In this document: positions 25,188 through 33,902 of the stretch, piece after piece
Layout of the letters: each line of letters begins with the position of its first letter
Position numbering within the stretch: the first letter of the stretch is position 1
Source of the DNA: Shewanella sp. KX20019
Lineage (GTDB): Bacteria; Pseudomonadota; Gammaproteobacteria; Enterobacterales; Shewanellaceae
DNA length: 64,000 nucleotides
Reading direction: 5' to 3'
Assembly: GCF_016757755.1 (NCBI RefSeq)
Contig: NZ_CP068437.1
Coordinates: 992,001 to 1,056,000, forward strand
Made by a program: the position numbers and the translations under genes
Notes under the pieces: generated by a model
The model's database searches: none
Told to the model about the DNA's origin: nothing
The model's input: the letters and a program-made list of their open reading frames with translations, nothing else

Positions 25188-26486
25188 TTATTTTATCTTC
25201 TTTATTTTTGCTGGTGAGGCATTCTTCACTTTAACACGGCGGCCTTGCATGTTTTTCTCACCAATCATCTGCGCACCTGCATTATCTACACGCTGTTGTT
25301 TCTTGGCAAAACTACGGCGAGTTTGCAGCTGCTTAATCAATAGGTCGCGGCTTCCGACTTCGTATCCTGGAATCGTAACGCGGCGAAGTTTTTGTCCAAT
25401 TAGCTTTTCAATATCCGCTAAAGTACGTTCCTCTTCACGACTCACAAATGAGATAGCCACACCTGATTTACCTGCACGGCCTGTACGGCCAATACGGTGT
25501 ACGTAATCTTCAGCCAAGAACGGCAGGTCATAGTTAACCACGTATTCTAGACCTTGAATATCCAGTCCGCGAGCGGCAACTTCGGTTGCCACTAATACGC
25601 GCATTTTACCCTCTTTAAATTCGCGTAAAGCACGGCGGCGGCTACCTTGGGCTTTTTCACCATGGACAACGGCTGTTGGAATACCATCAAGGTTCAGCTC
25701 TTTCTCTAGCTTATCTGCGGCGTCACGAGTCGCAGTAAAAACCAACACCTGTTGCCAATTTTTGGTACCGATTAGCTCTGACAAAAGCTCTCGTTTGCGA
25801 CGTTGCTCTACCGGGTAAACCACTTGGCTAACAGTATCAGCGGTGGTGTTTTGCTTATCGGCAGTAATGATATTGGGTTTAACCATCATCTCGCTAGCAA
25901 GTTTTTTTACTGGCGCAGAAAAGGTCGCAGAGAACATCAAGTTTTGACGTTTGCTATTCACCGCTTGGAGAATTTTTTGGATATCAGCACTAAAGCCCAT
26001 ATCGAGCATACGGTCAGCTTCATCAAGTACTAAGAAATCGACATTCGATAAGCTTAAATTACACGCCGTGAGATGCTCAAGTAAGCGACCTGGGGTTGCG
26101 ATAATGATGTCTACGCCGCGCTTAAGTTTACTTGCTTGGCTATCCATCTTAACGCCGCCATAGATGGTGGCGACGCTCACCTCTAAGTATTTAGCGTATT
26201 CATTGATATTGTCGGCAATCTGCGAAGCTAGTTCGCGGGTTGGCGTTAAGATAAGTGCACGGGTATTTGAGCGTTGAGTGTCACTTGGGTTATCAAGCAT
26301 TTTTTGCAAGATAGGTAATGCAAACGCGGCAGTTTTGCCTGTGCCTGTTTGTGCACTGGCTAATACATCTTGGCCACGACGCACTGCTGGGATTGCTTGC
26401 TGCTGAATTGGTGTCATTTTTTGATAACCACATTCAGAGATGGCGCGCAAAATCTCGGGAGCAAAACTAAAAGATTCAAATCTCAT
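25188..26486 (-). CDS. rhlE: DEAD-box ATP-dependent RNA helicase RhlE
   Basis: RhlE unwinds short RNA duplexes and assists ribosome maturation and cold adaptation. The 432 residues start with the RhlE-type Q motif (FESFSFAPEILRAISECGY...TPIQQQAIP). Then come Walker A AQTGTGKT (about 43-50), PTRELA, TPGRLLEH, the DEAD motif LDEADRMLD (about 150-158) and SATFS. The second RecA domain carries ARGLDIQG and HRIGRTGRAG. The C-terminal tail (about 380-432) is basic, as expected for RNA binding. ATG 26486 is the usual N-terminus for this family. A MITE-like element lies upstream of its promoter. Confidence 0.93.
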   Translation of the reverse strand: MRFESFSFAPEILRAISECGYQKMTPIQQQAIPAVRRGQDVLASAQTGTGKTAAFALPILQKMLDNPSDTQRSNTRALILTPTRELASQIADNINEYAKYLEVSVATIYGGVKMDSQASKLKRGVDIIIATPGRLLEHLTACNLSLSNVDFLVLDEADRMLDMGFSADIQKILQAVNSKRQNLMFSATFSAPVKKLASEMMVKPNIITADKQNTTADTVSQVVYPVEQRRKRELLSELIGTKNWQQVLVFTATRDAADKLEKELNLDGIPTAVVHGEKAQGSRRRALREFKEGKMRVLVATEVAARGLDIQGLEYVVNYDLPFLAEDYVHRIGRTGRAGKSGVAISFVSREEERTLADIEKLIGQKLRRVTIPGYEVGSRDLLIKQLQTRRSFAKKQQRVDNAGAQMIGEKNMQGRRVKVKNASPAKIKKIK

Positions 26487-26605
26487 GATGAGGGTCCTGT
26501 AATCAACAATTCAACCGCTAGCGTACAGCGCTAACTTCTTTGCCACCATTGAAATGGCGGTGGCGGAGTATAGCAAACTTTAGCTTAAAACCTGCACTTA
26601 TTTAT

Positions 26606-26872
26606 TAGGGGCTGTTGATCTTTCGAGCTTAGCTTTTGTTCGAGTTCAATGATTTTAGGGCAAGGCTTGAGCGATGATGCTTAGCTAGCTAAGTGAAAAG
26701 CTCGTAACGCAGCAATAAAAGCATTGAAACGAACCCGATGGGCCGCGCTTCTTGGCTATTTTTACTGTGTTGTAGGTTATTTGTGGAGAATGACTAAACT
26801 GCATAGCCTCCGCCTTGTCAAAATAGCCAATAAACTGCGGCAAAAACAACCATGAAAGATCAACAGCCCCTA
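26606..26872. mobile_element. MITE-like element with 19-base perfect terminal inverted repeats
   Basis: TAGGGGCTGTTGATCTTTC (26606-26624) is exactly repeated in inverse at 26854-26872. The 267-bp interior encodes no protein. An internal inverted pair (TTGGCTATTTT near 26752 / AAAATAGCCAA near 26820) adds secondary structure. The repeats can be read as GGGGCTG ends flanked by TA on both sides, which suits a TA target duplication. It sits between rhlE and the M24 peptidase gene. Confidence 0.8.
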
Positions 26873-26883
26873 GATTTTAAAAC

Positions 26884-26909
26884 GAAAAAGCAGCGCCGAA
26901 GCACTGCTC
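26884..26909 (-). terminator. Rho-independent terminator of the M24 peptidase gene
   Basis: On the minus strand AGCAGTGC-TTCG-GCGCTGCT is followed by TTTTT. It has a stable UUCG loop and lies about 20 bases after the stop codon. Confidence 0.87.
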
Positions 26910-26927
26910 TGTCGATAAGCGGCGAGT

Positions 26928-28715
26928 TTAAATTGCCGCAGTCACTTTATTCAGCCACATGAGTTCATCACCCTGCATGTGCGGGCTAAGTTTTTCGCGT
27001 ACTAGCTGATGGTATTGGTTAAACCAATCGACTTCGGCGCTAGTTAGGAAGTTTTTATCAATAAGGCGAGCATCCATTGGGATGAAGGTCAGCGCTTCAA
27101 ACTCAAGCATTTCACGCTCTGCATTGGTTAAAGATACTGAAGGCCTTACTGCAACCAAGTTTTCTAAACGGATACCGAATTCGTTAGCACGGTAATAACC
27201 GGGCTCGTTTGATAGCACCATACCAGCAAGTAAAGGCACAGAGGTTCTGTTTTTACCAATACCTTGCGGCCCTTCGTGCACACTCAAGTAATGGCCCACA
27301 CCATGACCTGTGCCGTGATCAAAGTCGAAACCGTGTTGCCAAAGGTGTTGGCGTGCGAAAGAGTCCAATTGCTGCCCAGAGGTACCTTGTGGAAACTTGG
27401 CCTGGTCGATAGCAATATGCCCCTTAAGTACCAGTGTCACCATCTTTCTTTGCTCATCGGTAACATCTCCAATGGCAACTGTACGAGTGACATCAGTGGT
27501 GCCATCGAGATACTGAGCACCAGAATCGACTAGGTAAATACTGTTCATTTCCATCTGTGCTGGCGTGCCGTCGTTGTGGTTGTAATGGCACATTGCCGCG
27601 TTGGCACCAGTCGCAGAGATGGTATCGAAACTCGGCTCTTGATAAAGCGGGTCTTCAAGGCGGAAGCTTTCTAGCTTATCGGCTAACTGAGCCTCGTCAT
27701 ATAAGCGCTCTGCAAGCACCTCGGCATCTAGCCAAGCAAGAAAACGGCTGACGGCTACACCATCTCGAATGTGGCACGCTTTCATACCACTTAACTCGGT
27801 ATCATTCTTTTGTGCTTTAGGTAGTGCAACAGGATCGGCCCCCGCAATAAGTTCTGCCCCCGCGTTTTTGGCCGTTATCTGCAACCACGCGTTGATGGTA
27901 TCTGGGCTCGCTAGTACTTTAACACCTGACAGTTTAGCCAGTTCAGCTTCAAGAGCGGCTTCAGCTTTAAAGCTCACACCTGCTCCAACATGCTGTTCGA
28001 TACCCGTTGGCAGTTTGCTGAGATCGGTAAATAGCAGCATATCGCCGTTTGCATGGAGTAACGCGGTACCTAGAACCACAGGCAGACGAGGTACATCTTT
28101 ACCGCGAATGTTGAGTAACCAGCAGAATGAATCTAAGGCAGCGATGATGGCAACGTCAGCGCCTTCAGCTTTAACCGCCGCGCCAATAGTGGTGCGTTTT
28201 TCTATGCTACTGCGACCGGCACTTTTTTCACTAAACGCCATAATAGCTGCGTTTGAAGCGTGTGGTCTGTCACTCCAATTAAGATCAATAGGGTTGTCTT
28301 TTACGGCCACTAAGTCAATTTGTGCTTTATTCAGGGTCGCTAGGGTGCTGTTGAACCATGAAAGCGTATGCAGTCTGGCATCGAAACCTACATTGGACTT
28401 GGCATCAAGCTTTTCGGTAAGCCATTGTGCTTGGGGGGTATCGTGCAAACTCAGATATTCAAATAACTCGCCATCGACTTGTTGGCGAACCTGCACTGTG
28501 TAACGTCCATCAACAAAGATTGCCGCTGTGTCTTTTAAGACAATGATCATGCCTGCTGAGCCGGTAAAACCACTGGTCCACAGCATCCGTTCATTGTGAG
28601 CGGGAACATATTCACCCAGATACTCATCTGCACGAGGAATAATAAAAGCGTCTAGATTCGACTTCGCCATTTCGTGGCGAATAGCGCTCAAGCGGGTTGC
28701 AATAGTATTTGACAT
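26928..28715 (-). CDS. Xaa-Pro aminopeptidase, M24B type with long N-terminal region
   Basis: This enzyme cleaves the N-terminal residue before a proline. The product is 595 residues, the size of the longer, eukaryote-like aminopeptidase P group: two creatinase-like N-terminal domains (about 10-310) and a C-terminal pita-bread catalytic domain (about 320-540). Metal ligands are seen in YLVDSGAQYLDGTTDVTRT (the two Asp), HGTGHGVGHYLSVHEGP (His) and LSNEPGYY (Glu), with a last Glu near IRLENLV. I choose ATG 28715, with GGAG five bases upstream; an adjacent ATG at 28718 is closer. A terminator follows directly. Confidence 0.92.
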   Translation of the reverse strand: MSNTIATRLSAIRHEMAKSNLDAFIIPRADEYLGEYVPAHNERMLWTSGFTGSAGMIIVLKDTAAIFVDGRYTVQVRQQVDGELFEYLSLHDTPQAQWLTEKLDAKSNVGFDARLHTLSWFNSTLATLNKAQIDLVAVKDNPIDLNWSDRPHASNAAIMAFSEKSAGRSSIEKRTTIGAAVKAEGADVAIIAALDSFCWLLNIRGKDVPRLPVVLGTALLHANGDMLLFTDLSKLPTGIEQHVGAGVSFKAEAALEAELAKLSGVKVLASPDTINAWLQITAKNAGAELIAGADPVALPKAQKNDTELSGMKACHIRDGVAVSRFLAWLDAEVLAERLYDEAQLADKLESFRLEDPLYQEPSFDTISATGANAAMCHYNHNDGTPAQMEMNSIYLVDSGAQYLDGTTDVTRTVAIGDVTDEQRKMVTLVLKGHIAIDQAKFPQGTSGQQLDSFARQHLWQHGFDFDHGTGHGVGHYLSVHEGPQGIGKNRTSVPLLAGMVLSNEPGYYRANEFGIRLENLVAVRPSVSLTNAEREMLEFEALTFIPMDARLIDKNFLTSAEVDWFNQYHQLVREKLSPHMQGDELMWLNKVTAAI

Positions 28716-28805
28716 CATGGCTCCATAATTAAGCACTTGAGCGGCAATGGTTATGTGGCTAAAGGCTATTAAATGTGTAGTTATTTAGCGCGGAGGTTAT
28801 CACAA

Positions 28806-28868
28806 ATGAATAGGCTAAGGGCAGCAGCATTTAGCCATCTTGTTATCATCTTTTTTACCATTGTGTAG
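28806..28868 (+). CDS. Possible 20-residue hydrophobic peptide (small ORF)
   Basis: The frame ATG 28806 to TAG 28868 encodes a 20-residue peptide with a basic start (MNRLR) and a hydrophobic end (HLVIIFFTIV). GGAGG lies nine bases upstream of the ATG, better than most ribosome binding sites in this window. It lies 135 bases before the MFS transporter gene. It could be a leader peptide, a small membrane protein or chance. No coding evidence exists beyond the ribosome binding site. Confidence 0.25.
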   Translation: MNRLRAAAFSHLVIIFFTIV

Positions 28869-29003
28869 CAACCTCTGAGACTATTCATCAATATTCAGTG
28901 GTTTACCTAGGTGAGTTAGTGCTCAATTCGTGCCACTATGTTGCAACAAGTTCGTATTAACGCTGTCTCATTTCGATGGTGCTGTAAAAGGATAAATTGG
29001 GCT

Positions 29004-30197
29004 ATGCCATTTAATGTATGGGTACTGACGCTTGCACAGGCATTTGCAATGAGTGCGACACCGATGATGATGTTGCTCGGCGGAATTATTGGTGTAGAGA
29101 TAGCCCCGTCAGCCGAACTGGCGACATTGCCGATAGCGTCGATGGTTGTTGGGGTTGCGCTATCAGTGTTGCCTGTGTCTAAGTTGATGCAACGCTTTGG
29201 CCGAAAGCCGGTATTTATTTCTGGGGCATTGGTGGCGGCGACCTCTGGAATGTTGGCGGCTTACGCAACCTCCGAGCAAGATTTTGTGCTGTTTTGTTTA
29301 AGCGGCATGTTATTAGGAACCGCTGGCGCTGTGGTGCAGCAATATCGCTTTGCAGCGATGGAGTCTGTGTCTCCAGCATTAGCGGCAAAAGCGGCTTCGA
29401 GAGTGCTGCTCGGTGGTCTTGTCGCGGCAATTATAGGACCTGAGTTGGCGGTGCTTGGCGGGGTAATATCAGATCAGGCTTATGTCGGGGCTTTTTCATT
29501 TTTAACTATGGTGAGCCTGATAGCTGCCACTATTTTATGTTTCTATCGAGAGCCTAAGATAGATCGCAGTGTAAAGCGTGAGGTAACTAAAACCACTGGG
29601 CGTCCCCTTGGGGCTATATTGTCTCAACCTAGGATTTGGGTAGCAATTGCTGGTGCGACACTAGGTTACGCCATGATGAGTTTTGTCATGACGGCTACCC
29701 CGCTGCATATGCATCATATCGAACATCATTCATTAGCAGACACTAAGTGGGTCATTCAAAGCCACATTATTGCAATGTATCTTCCCTCATTGATTAGTGG
29801 AGTATTGGTAGCACGAATTGGGGTGTCGAAAATGATGTTATTAGGCTTACTCGCTTATGTCATCACCATTATTGCCGCGTTGCTTGGGCGTGATCTACTG
29901 AACTACTGGGCCGCTTTAGTATTGCTAGGCATTGGCTGGAACTTTCTGTTTGTAGCCGGTACAGCGCTATTGCCGCGTTGTTACAACCCTGATGAACGTT
30001 ATAAAGTGCAAGCGTTTAACGACACCTTTATTTTTGGAGCACAGGCAATGGCGTCGCTAAGTGCTGGCTGGGTTATTCATGCTCTTGGCTGGGAGATTTT
30101 ATTGATTATTTGCTTACCTGTGATCGCCGCGCAACTGCTATTAATTGCGTGGTGGAAGCTGTCTAAAAGCCGCATGTTACAGAAAGAACGGTTATAA
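29004..30197 (+). CDS. MFS transporter
   Basis: This 397-residue major facilitator has about twelve membrane segments. The loop 2-3 motif appears as SKLMQRFGRKPVFISGAL (about 60-77), the diagnostic MFS pattern GxxxDRxGRR in variant form. A matching segment in the second half is ARIGVSKMMLLGLLAY. I chose ATG 29004 (MPFNVWVLTLAQAFAM): AAAGGA lies 11-17 bases upstream, and this gives a normal N-terminus. The frame extends 22 codons further upstream without membrane character. The substrate is unknown. The protein has His-rich periplasmic residues (LHMHHIEHH) that might interact with metal, but that is only a remark. Confidence 0.88.
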   Translation: MPFNVWVLTLAQAFAMSATPMMMLLGGIIGVEIAPSAELATLPIASMVVGVALSVLPVSKLMQRFGRKPVFISGALVAATSGMLAAYATSEQDFVLFCLSGMLLGTAGAVVQQYRFAAMESVSPALAAKAASRVLLGGLVAAIIGPELAVLGGVISDQAYVGAFSFLTMVSLIAATILCFYREPKIDRSVKREVTKTTGRPLGAILSQPRIWVAIAGATLGYAMMSFVMTATPLHMHHIEHHSLADTKWVIQSHIIAMYLPSLISGVLVARIGVSKMMLLGLLAYVITIIAALLGRDLLNYWAALVLLGIGWNFLFVAGTALLPRCYNPDERYKVQAFNDTFIFGAQAMASLSAGWVIHALGWEILLIICLPVIAAQLLLIAWWKLSKSRMLQKERL

Positions 30198-30453
30198 GCT
30201 GGTATGACTAAAAGAGGTTGTCGCGCCTTTTCTGTCGGTAAGTATTTCTCAATAACTGTTAATTAGCGCTGGTATTTTGTATACTTTATTCTAGATGGTG
30301 TGCAGATATATTTAGATAAACGAGTCGGTTTTAAAGCGGCCTTAAATGTCGGTTAAAACGGCTCAGCTGCGTTATTAATGATGAGGTCTGTTTGAGCATG
30401 TCTCTGGCATTGCATAGGGCTCAAGTTTAACTTTTAAAAGTAAGGGTACATGA

Positions 30454-31671
30454 ATGACAATAGGTGTAGGCGGTTCTACCGCAGAGCAAGAGTTAGCAAA
30501 ACTCACAGATATGACCCAAGGCACTGCGCCAATTAGCCATGATGAATTTTCAGCTCGTATTGCTAATGCACAGTCGATAATGGCGGCAGAAGGTATTGCA
30601 GCAATCTATATCAATGCGGGTACTAACCTTTATTACTACACAGGTACGCGTTGGTATGCGAGCGAACGTATGGTTGGGGCGATAATTCCAGCAAGTGGCG
30701 CAGTTGAGTATATAGCTCCAGCATTCGAAGTTGATACGCTATTGGGCTACATGACCATCGAAGGCAAGGTCAACACTTGGCAAGAAGATGAAAGCCCTTA
30801 TGCACTGTTTGGCGATGTACTCGCTAACATGGGAATTAACGCAGGTGATGTCGGTATTGATGAGTCTGCCGCTTTCTTTATTTTTGATGGTGTTCGTCAA
30901 GCGCATCCACAGTTTAACTACGTCAACGCAAAGCCTGTTACAGCGGGTTGTCGTATGATTAAGTCGGCGACTGAGCTTGGCCTGTTACAACGGGCTAAAG
31001 ACATGACCTTAGAGGTCCATAAAGCCGTTGCACGTATCTTACATGAAGGCATTAGCACCACAGAAGTTGAAGCCTTTATTAATGCCGCCCACATTAAAGT
31101 TGGCATTCCAGCTGGTTCATATTTTTGTATCGTACTGTTCGGTGAAGACAGCGCTTATCCCCATGGGGTTAAATCGCCTAAGGCGTTAGATTTAGGCGAT
31201 ACAGTATTGATTGATACCGGTTGTCAGCTATATGGCTATAACTCTGATATCACTCGTACATATGTGTTTGGTGAGCCGAGTCCGCGTCAACGCGAGTTGT
31301 GGCAACATGAGCAAGATGCGCAAATTGCCGCTTTTGATGCCGCGCATATAGGGGCAACCTGTGCCAGTGTTGACCGCGCCGCAAGAGATACACTTGAGCA
31401 GGCGGGTTTTGGCCCTGGCTATAACGTGCCGGGTCTACCGCATCGTACAGGTCATGGCATTGGTCTCGATATCCATGAATGGCCTTATCTAGTACTAAAC
31501 GACCAAACGCCATTAGCCGCTGGTATGTGTTTTAGTAACGAGCCTATGCTGTGTGTTCCAGGTGAGTTTGGTGTACGTCATGAAGACCATTTCTACATGA
31601 CAGAGCAGGGGGCTGTTTGGTTTACTAAGCCTGCTCACTCAATCGACGACCCATTTGGATATGAAGCTTAA
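30454..31671 (+). CDS. M24-family Xaa-Pro peptidase/dipeptidase
   Basis: This 405-residue protein is of the Xaa-Pro dipeptidase/aminopeptidase type. The creatinase-like N-terminal domain (about 25-165) precedes the M24 catalytic domain. The five metal ligands appear as LIDTGCQLYGYNSDITRT (two Asp), LPHRTGHGIGLDIHE (His), FSNEPML (Glu) and VRHEDHFYMTEQG (Glu). It should cleave next to proline in dipeptides or short peptides in the cytoplasm. AAGGG lies before the ATG. Its 3' end is repeated twice more downstream, but the coding sequence itself seems intact. It is the second M24 enzyme in 5 kb and not closely similar to the first. Confidence 0.9.
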   Translation: MTIGVGGSTAEQELAKLTDMTQGTAPISHDEFSARIANAQSIMAAEGIAAIYINAGTNLYYYTGTRWYASERMVGAIIPASGAVEYIAPAFEVDTLLGYMTIEGKVNTWQEDESPYALFGDVLANMGINAGDVGIDESAAFFIFDGVRQAHPQFNYVNAKPVTAGCRMIKSATELGLLQRAKDMTLEVHKAVARILHEGISTTEVEAFINAAHIKVGIPAGSYFCIVLFGEDSAYPHGVKSPKALDLGDTVLIDTGCQLYGYNSDITRTYVFGEPSPRQRELWQHEQDAQIAAFDAAHIGATCASVDRAARDTLEQAGFGPGYNVPGLPHRTGHGIGLDIHEWPYLVLNDQTPLAAGMCFSNEPMLCVPGEFGVRHEDHFYMTEQGAVWFTKPAHSIDDPFGYEA

Positions 31672-31946
31672 TCGCAATGTGTTCTAGGTGAGTTTGGTGT
31701 CCGTCATGAAGCTCATTTCTACATGACGGAACAGGGTCAGAACACAGAGCAGCTTGGTTTACTAAGTCTGCTCACTCAATCGATGACCCATTTGGATATG
31801 AAGCTTAATCGTAATGTGTTCTAGGTGAGTTTGGTGTCCGTCATGAAGCTCATTTCTACATGACGGAACAGGGTCAGAACACAGAGCAGCTTGGTTTACT
31901 AAGCCTGCTCACTCAATTGATGACCCATTTGGATATGAAGCTTAAT
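31552..31946 (+). repeat. Triplicated 3' end of the M24 peptidase gene
   Basis: The last about 120 bases of the gene (from TGTGTTCCAGGTGAG) recur at 31678 and 31815, with TGTGTTCTAGGTGAG at each start. Copies 2 and 3 have a period of 137 and share an extra GTCAGAACACAGAGCAG-type insert missing from copy 1. They lie after the stop codon and are not translated with the gene. Copies 2 and 3 differ at only a few bases, for example AAGTCT/AAGCCT and TCGATG/TTGATG. Confidence 0.9.
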
Positions 31947-31967
31947 TGTGAACTTTTTAGCGCTTAA

Positions 31968-32003
31968 TAAAAAAGCCCGAATGTTGGCACATTCGGGCTT
32001 TTG
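31968..32003. terminator. Bidirectional terminator after the peptidase repeats
   Basis: AAAAGCCCGAATG and CATTCGGGCTTTT form a 13-pair stem with a six-base loop. It serves the peptidase gene and the convergent FKBP gene. Confidence 0.9.
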
Positions 32004-32031
32004 ATTATCTGCATACAGCTGATAATTCAAC

Positions 32032-32502
32032 TTAGTCGATACTGATTAGCTCGACATCAAAGATTAGTGTTGAGCCGCCACTGATTTTTCCAGCGCTGCG
32101 ATTGCCATAAGCCAGTTCTGGCGGAATAAAGAAGCGTGTTTTCTCACCAACGACCATCAGCTGTACCCCTTCGGTCCAACCTTTAATTACGCGATTGAGT
32201 GGAAAGCCGATAGGCTCACCGCGCTCAACTGAGCTGTCAAATACGCTACCATCGATTAAAGTACCGTGGTAGTGAACCGTAACCGTATCGCTCGCCTTTG
32301 GGTGTACAGTGCCGTCGCCTGCTGCTAACACTTGATATTGCAGTCCTGAAGCGGTTGTCGACACGCCCTCTTTGAGCTTGTTTTCAGCAAGAAAGGCGTT
32401 ACCCAGTGCAATATTTTCTTTTGCTGCTTTTTGGTTATTCATCGAGGTAAAGAAGTAAAAAATCACCCCAGCAATGACCACTACCGCTAATATCATTTTC
32501 AT
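32032..32502 (-). CDS. Membrane-anchored FKBP-type peptidyl-prolyl isomerase
   Basis: This 156-residue isomerase has an N-terminal hydrophobic anchor (about 2-20, MILAVVVIAGVIFYFF) followed by a short linker and an FKBP domain (about 50-156). Family residues are visible in TVTVHYHGTLIDGSVFDSS, FPLNRVIKGWTEGVQLM, GEKTRFFIPPELAYGNR and the closing GSTLIFDVELISI. It accelerates proline isomerisation in folding proteins; the anchor suggests the domain faces the periplasm. The short segment before the domain is a reduced form of the FKBP N-terminal dimerisation region found in Mip/FkpA. It is not in an operon with its neighbours. Confidence 0.92.
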   Translation of the reverse strand: MKMILAVVVIAGVIFYFFTSMNNQKAAKENIALGNAFLAENKLKEGVSTTASGLQYQVLAAGDGTVHPKASDTVTVHYHGTLIDGSVFDSSVERGEPIGFPLNRVIKGWTEGVQLMVVGEKTRFFIPPELAYGNRSAGKISGGSTLIFDVELISID

Positions 32503-32578
32503 TTTAATTCACTTAGATAATTTGAGTTTAGTTTGCATTTGATTGCAATCATAACGAATTGATACTCACAGGTAAATC

Positions 32579-32800
32579 TATACCCATCCTACCTGAAGAT
32601 GCAGGATTCTGTGGGAGTTTAATGAGCTTTAATCAAGGTCAGTTATTGCTCCTGCATAACAGACATTCACACCATCCTTGGTGCTTGCATTGATTGCCAC
32701 TAATGGTCGCTCCCTTAGTAAAATCAACAACACAGAGTAAAGCCCATTAAAACCCATCAACGCCTCTGAAACGAGCACCTTTAAGTAGGATGGGTATATA
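32579..32800. mobile_element. MITE-like element with TACCCATCCTAC ends
   Basis: TATACCCATCCTAC (32579-32592) and GTAGGATGGGTATA (32785-32798) are exact inverted repeats. The complementarity continues less perfectly inward (CTGAAGATGC / GCACCTTTAA). The 200-bp interior encodes nothing. Flanking TA/TATA is compatible with insertion at TA. The right end stops three bases before the stop codon of the convergent CSD-DUF1294 gene. Confidence 0.8.
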
Positions 32801-32802
32801 GT

Positions 32803-33432
32803 TTAGAGCATGCGCTGGATCTGATGAAAATATTCACCTGCAAGAGGTGTAAATAGAATGATATAGCTAACGCCAATATTGAGTACTATGGTTATCCATA
32901 ACAGCACTTTAAACGGAGTCTTAGCCGATTTATGTCTAAGAAGTTGCTGAGCAATAAGCGCTCCAGGCCAACCACCAAGCACTGCTAATAGATGTAAGCT
33001 AGACTCTTTTACGCGCCAACGTTGCAGCTTTGCTGCTCGTTTATCCAGTGCATAGGCAATAAAGGTTACACAAGAGATACTTAGCAGATAGATAAGAGCG
33101 GCGAGTGGCAGCCAATCAAACTGATAGAGCACTATCTCAGCGATAATTACAGCGCTAGCAAATTGACTGAGGGGCGTGAGCTTAGTCGAGCGCTTACGAG
33201 GCTTGGTTTTAGTCCGTGCATGCAGCCCTAAGATTTCAGCTTTTCTCGCTTGTGGCTTATCTTTGCTGTTTCCGGCATAACTGAAGCTAATAATATCGCC
33301 GTTTTTAGGGCGTTGAGCAGTCGAGTTAAAACTCGATATATGCACAAAGACATCACTATGGCTGCCTGCTTGAGTTATAAAACCAAAGCCTTTTGCATCA
33401 TTCCACCGGTTAAGTACGCCTTTTTGCATCAT
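32803..33432 (-). CDS. Cold-shock domain fused to DUF1294 membrane domain
   Basis: This 209-residue fusion has an N-terminal cold-shock domain (about 1-68). The RNA-binding motifs KGFGFIT and VFVHISSF are visible. A basic linker (RTKTKPRKRSTK) follows, then a DUF1294 domain (about 95-200) with about four membrane segments and the family motif YALDKRAAKLQRWRVKESSLH...GGWPGAL. The arrangement is known in marine Gammaproteobacteria. It may tie a nucleic-acid-binding module to the membrane, perhaps for cold or stress response, but the role is undetermined. ATG 33432 is one codon before another ATG. Its 3' end abuts a MITE-like element. Confidence 0.9.
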   Translation of the reverse strand: MMQKGVLNRWNDAKGFGFITQAGSHSDVFVHISSFNSTAQRPKNGDIISFSYAGNSKDKPQARKAEILGLHARTKTKPRKRSTKLTPLSQFASAVIIAEIVLYQFDWLPLAALIYLLSISCVTFIAYALDKRAAKLQRWRVKESSLHLLAVLGGWPGALIAQQLLRHKSAKTPFKVLLWITIVLNIGVSYIILFTPLAGEYFHQIQRML

Positions 33433-33902
33433 TTATCTCGTCGGCCCTAGTTATCTATTTCAAGTTGTAGCGACTCTAAACCTCTAAAATACGCCTAAAC
33501 TTTGCCCAAAGTCGGTCACCTTATATTCGCCCCGTGCTGGGAGGTCTGGATAGCTTATATTCTCTAAAATGCCAAATTCGATATTGCACTTTAAGCACTG
33601 CTTTAACACTTTTGTGGTTTCTATTCAGGTATATATTAATCGTTTTAAGGTTACCATAGAAAAGGAGATGTTCGTGTTTAATGGGTTATAGGTGTCAAAT
33701 CAAGTAATTGTTCTAAATACTAGTTAGGAAAAATTAGCTTATAGTAATCACACTGATGTGGTTGATATTGCAGGGTGAGAGAATACTCTAATCGCCGTTT
33801 AAAACTGATAGCGCAGCTATTATCAGGCCAACCTACGTGGGTTGCTGGCGCTATGGCTGCTCGCAATTAAGCGTTATTTGAATCAAGGTGCAGGAGGAAT
33901 TG
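33433..33902. other. Gap with a gene remnant upstream of the ChrR-like cupin
   Basis: Apart from the HxlR-like remnant (33484-33636), I see no gene. An in-frame GTG at 33888 precedes the cupin ATG, but AGGAGG at 33892-33897 points to ATG 33903. AT-rich sequence around 33640-33760 is a likely promoter area. Confidence 0.45.
33484..33636 (-). pseudogene. C-terminal remnant of an HxlR-family regulator
   Basis: On the minus strand the frame reads IETTKVLKQCLK, then EFGILENISYPDLPARGEYK and VTDFGQSLGVF, ending in TAG at 33484-33486. This matches the wing and C-terminal helix of HxlR-type winged-helix regulators (LEEFGILER..YP..P...EY.LT..G.SL). The N-terminal half is absent and a stop (TGA) precedes the segment in frame, so it is a fragment of about 45 codons. 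The motif order is clear although residues have drifted. Confidence 0.65.

Noticed and set aside
31672..31946. A separate small gene downstream of the M24 peptidase
   Set aside because: The open frames are copies of the peptidase gene end without a start signal.
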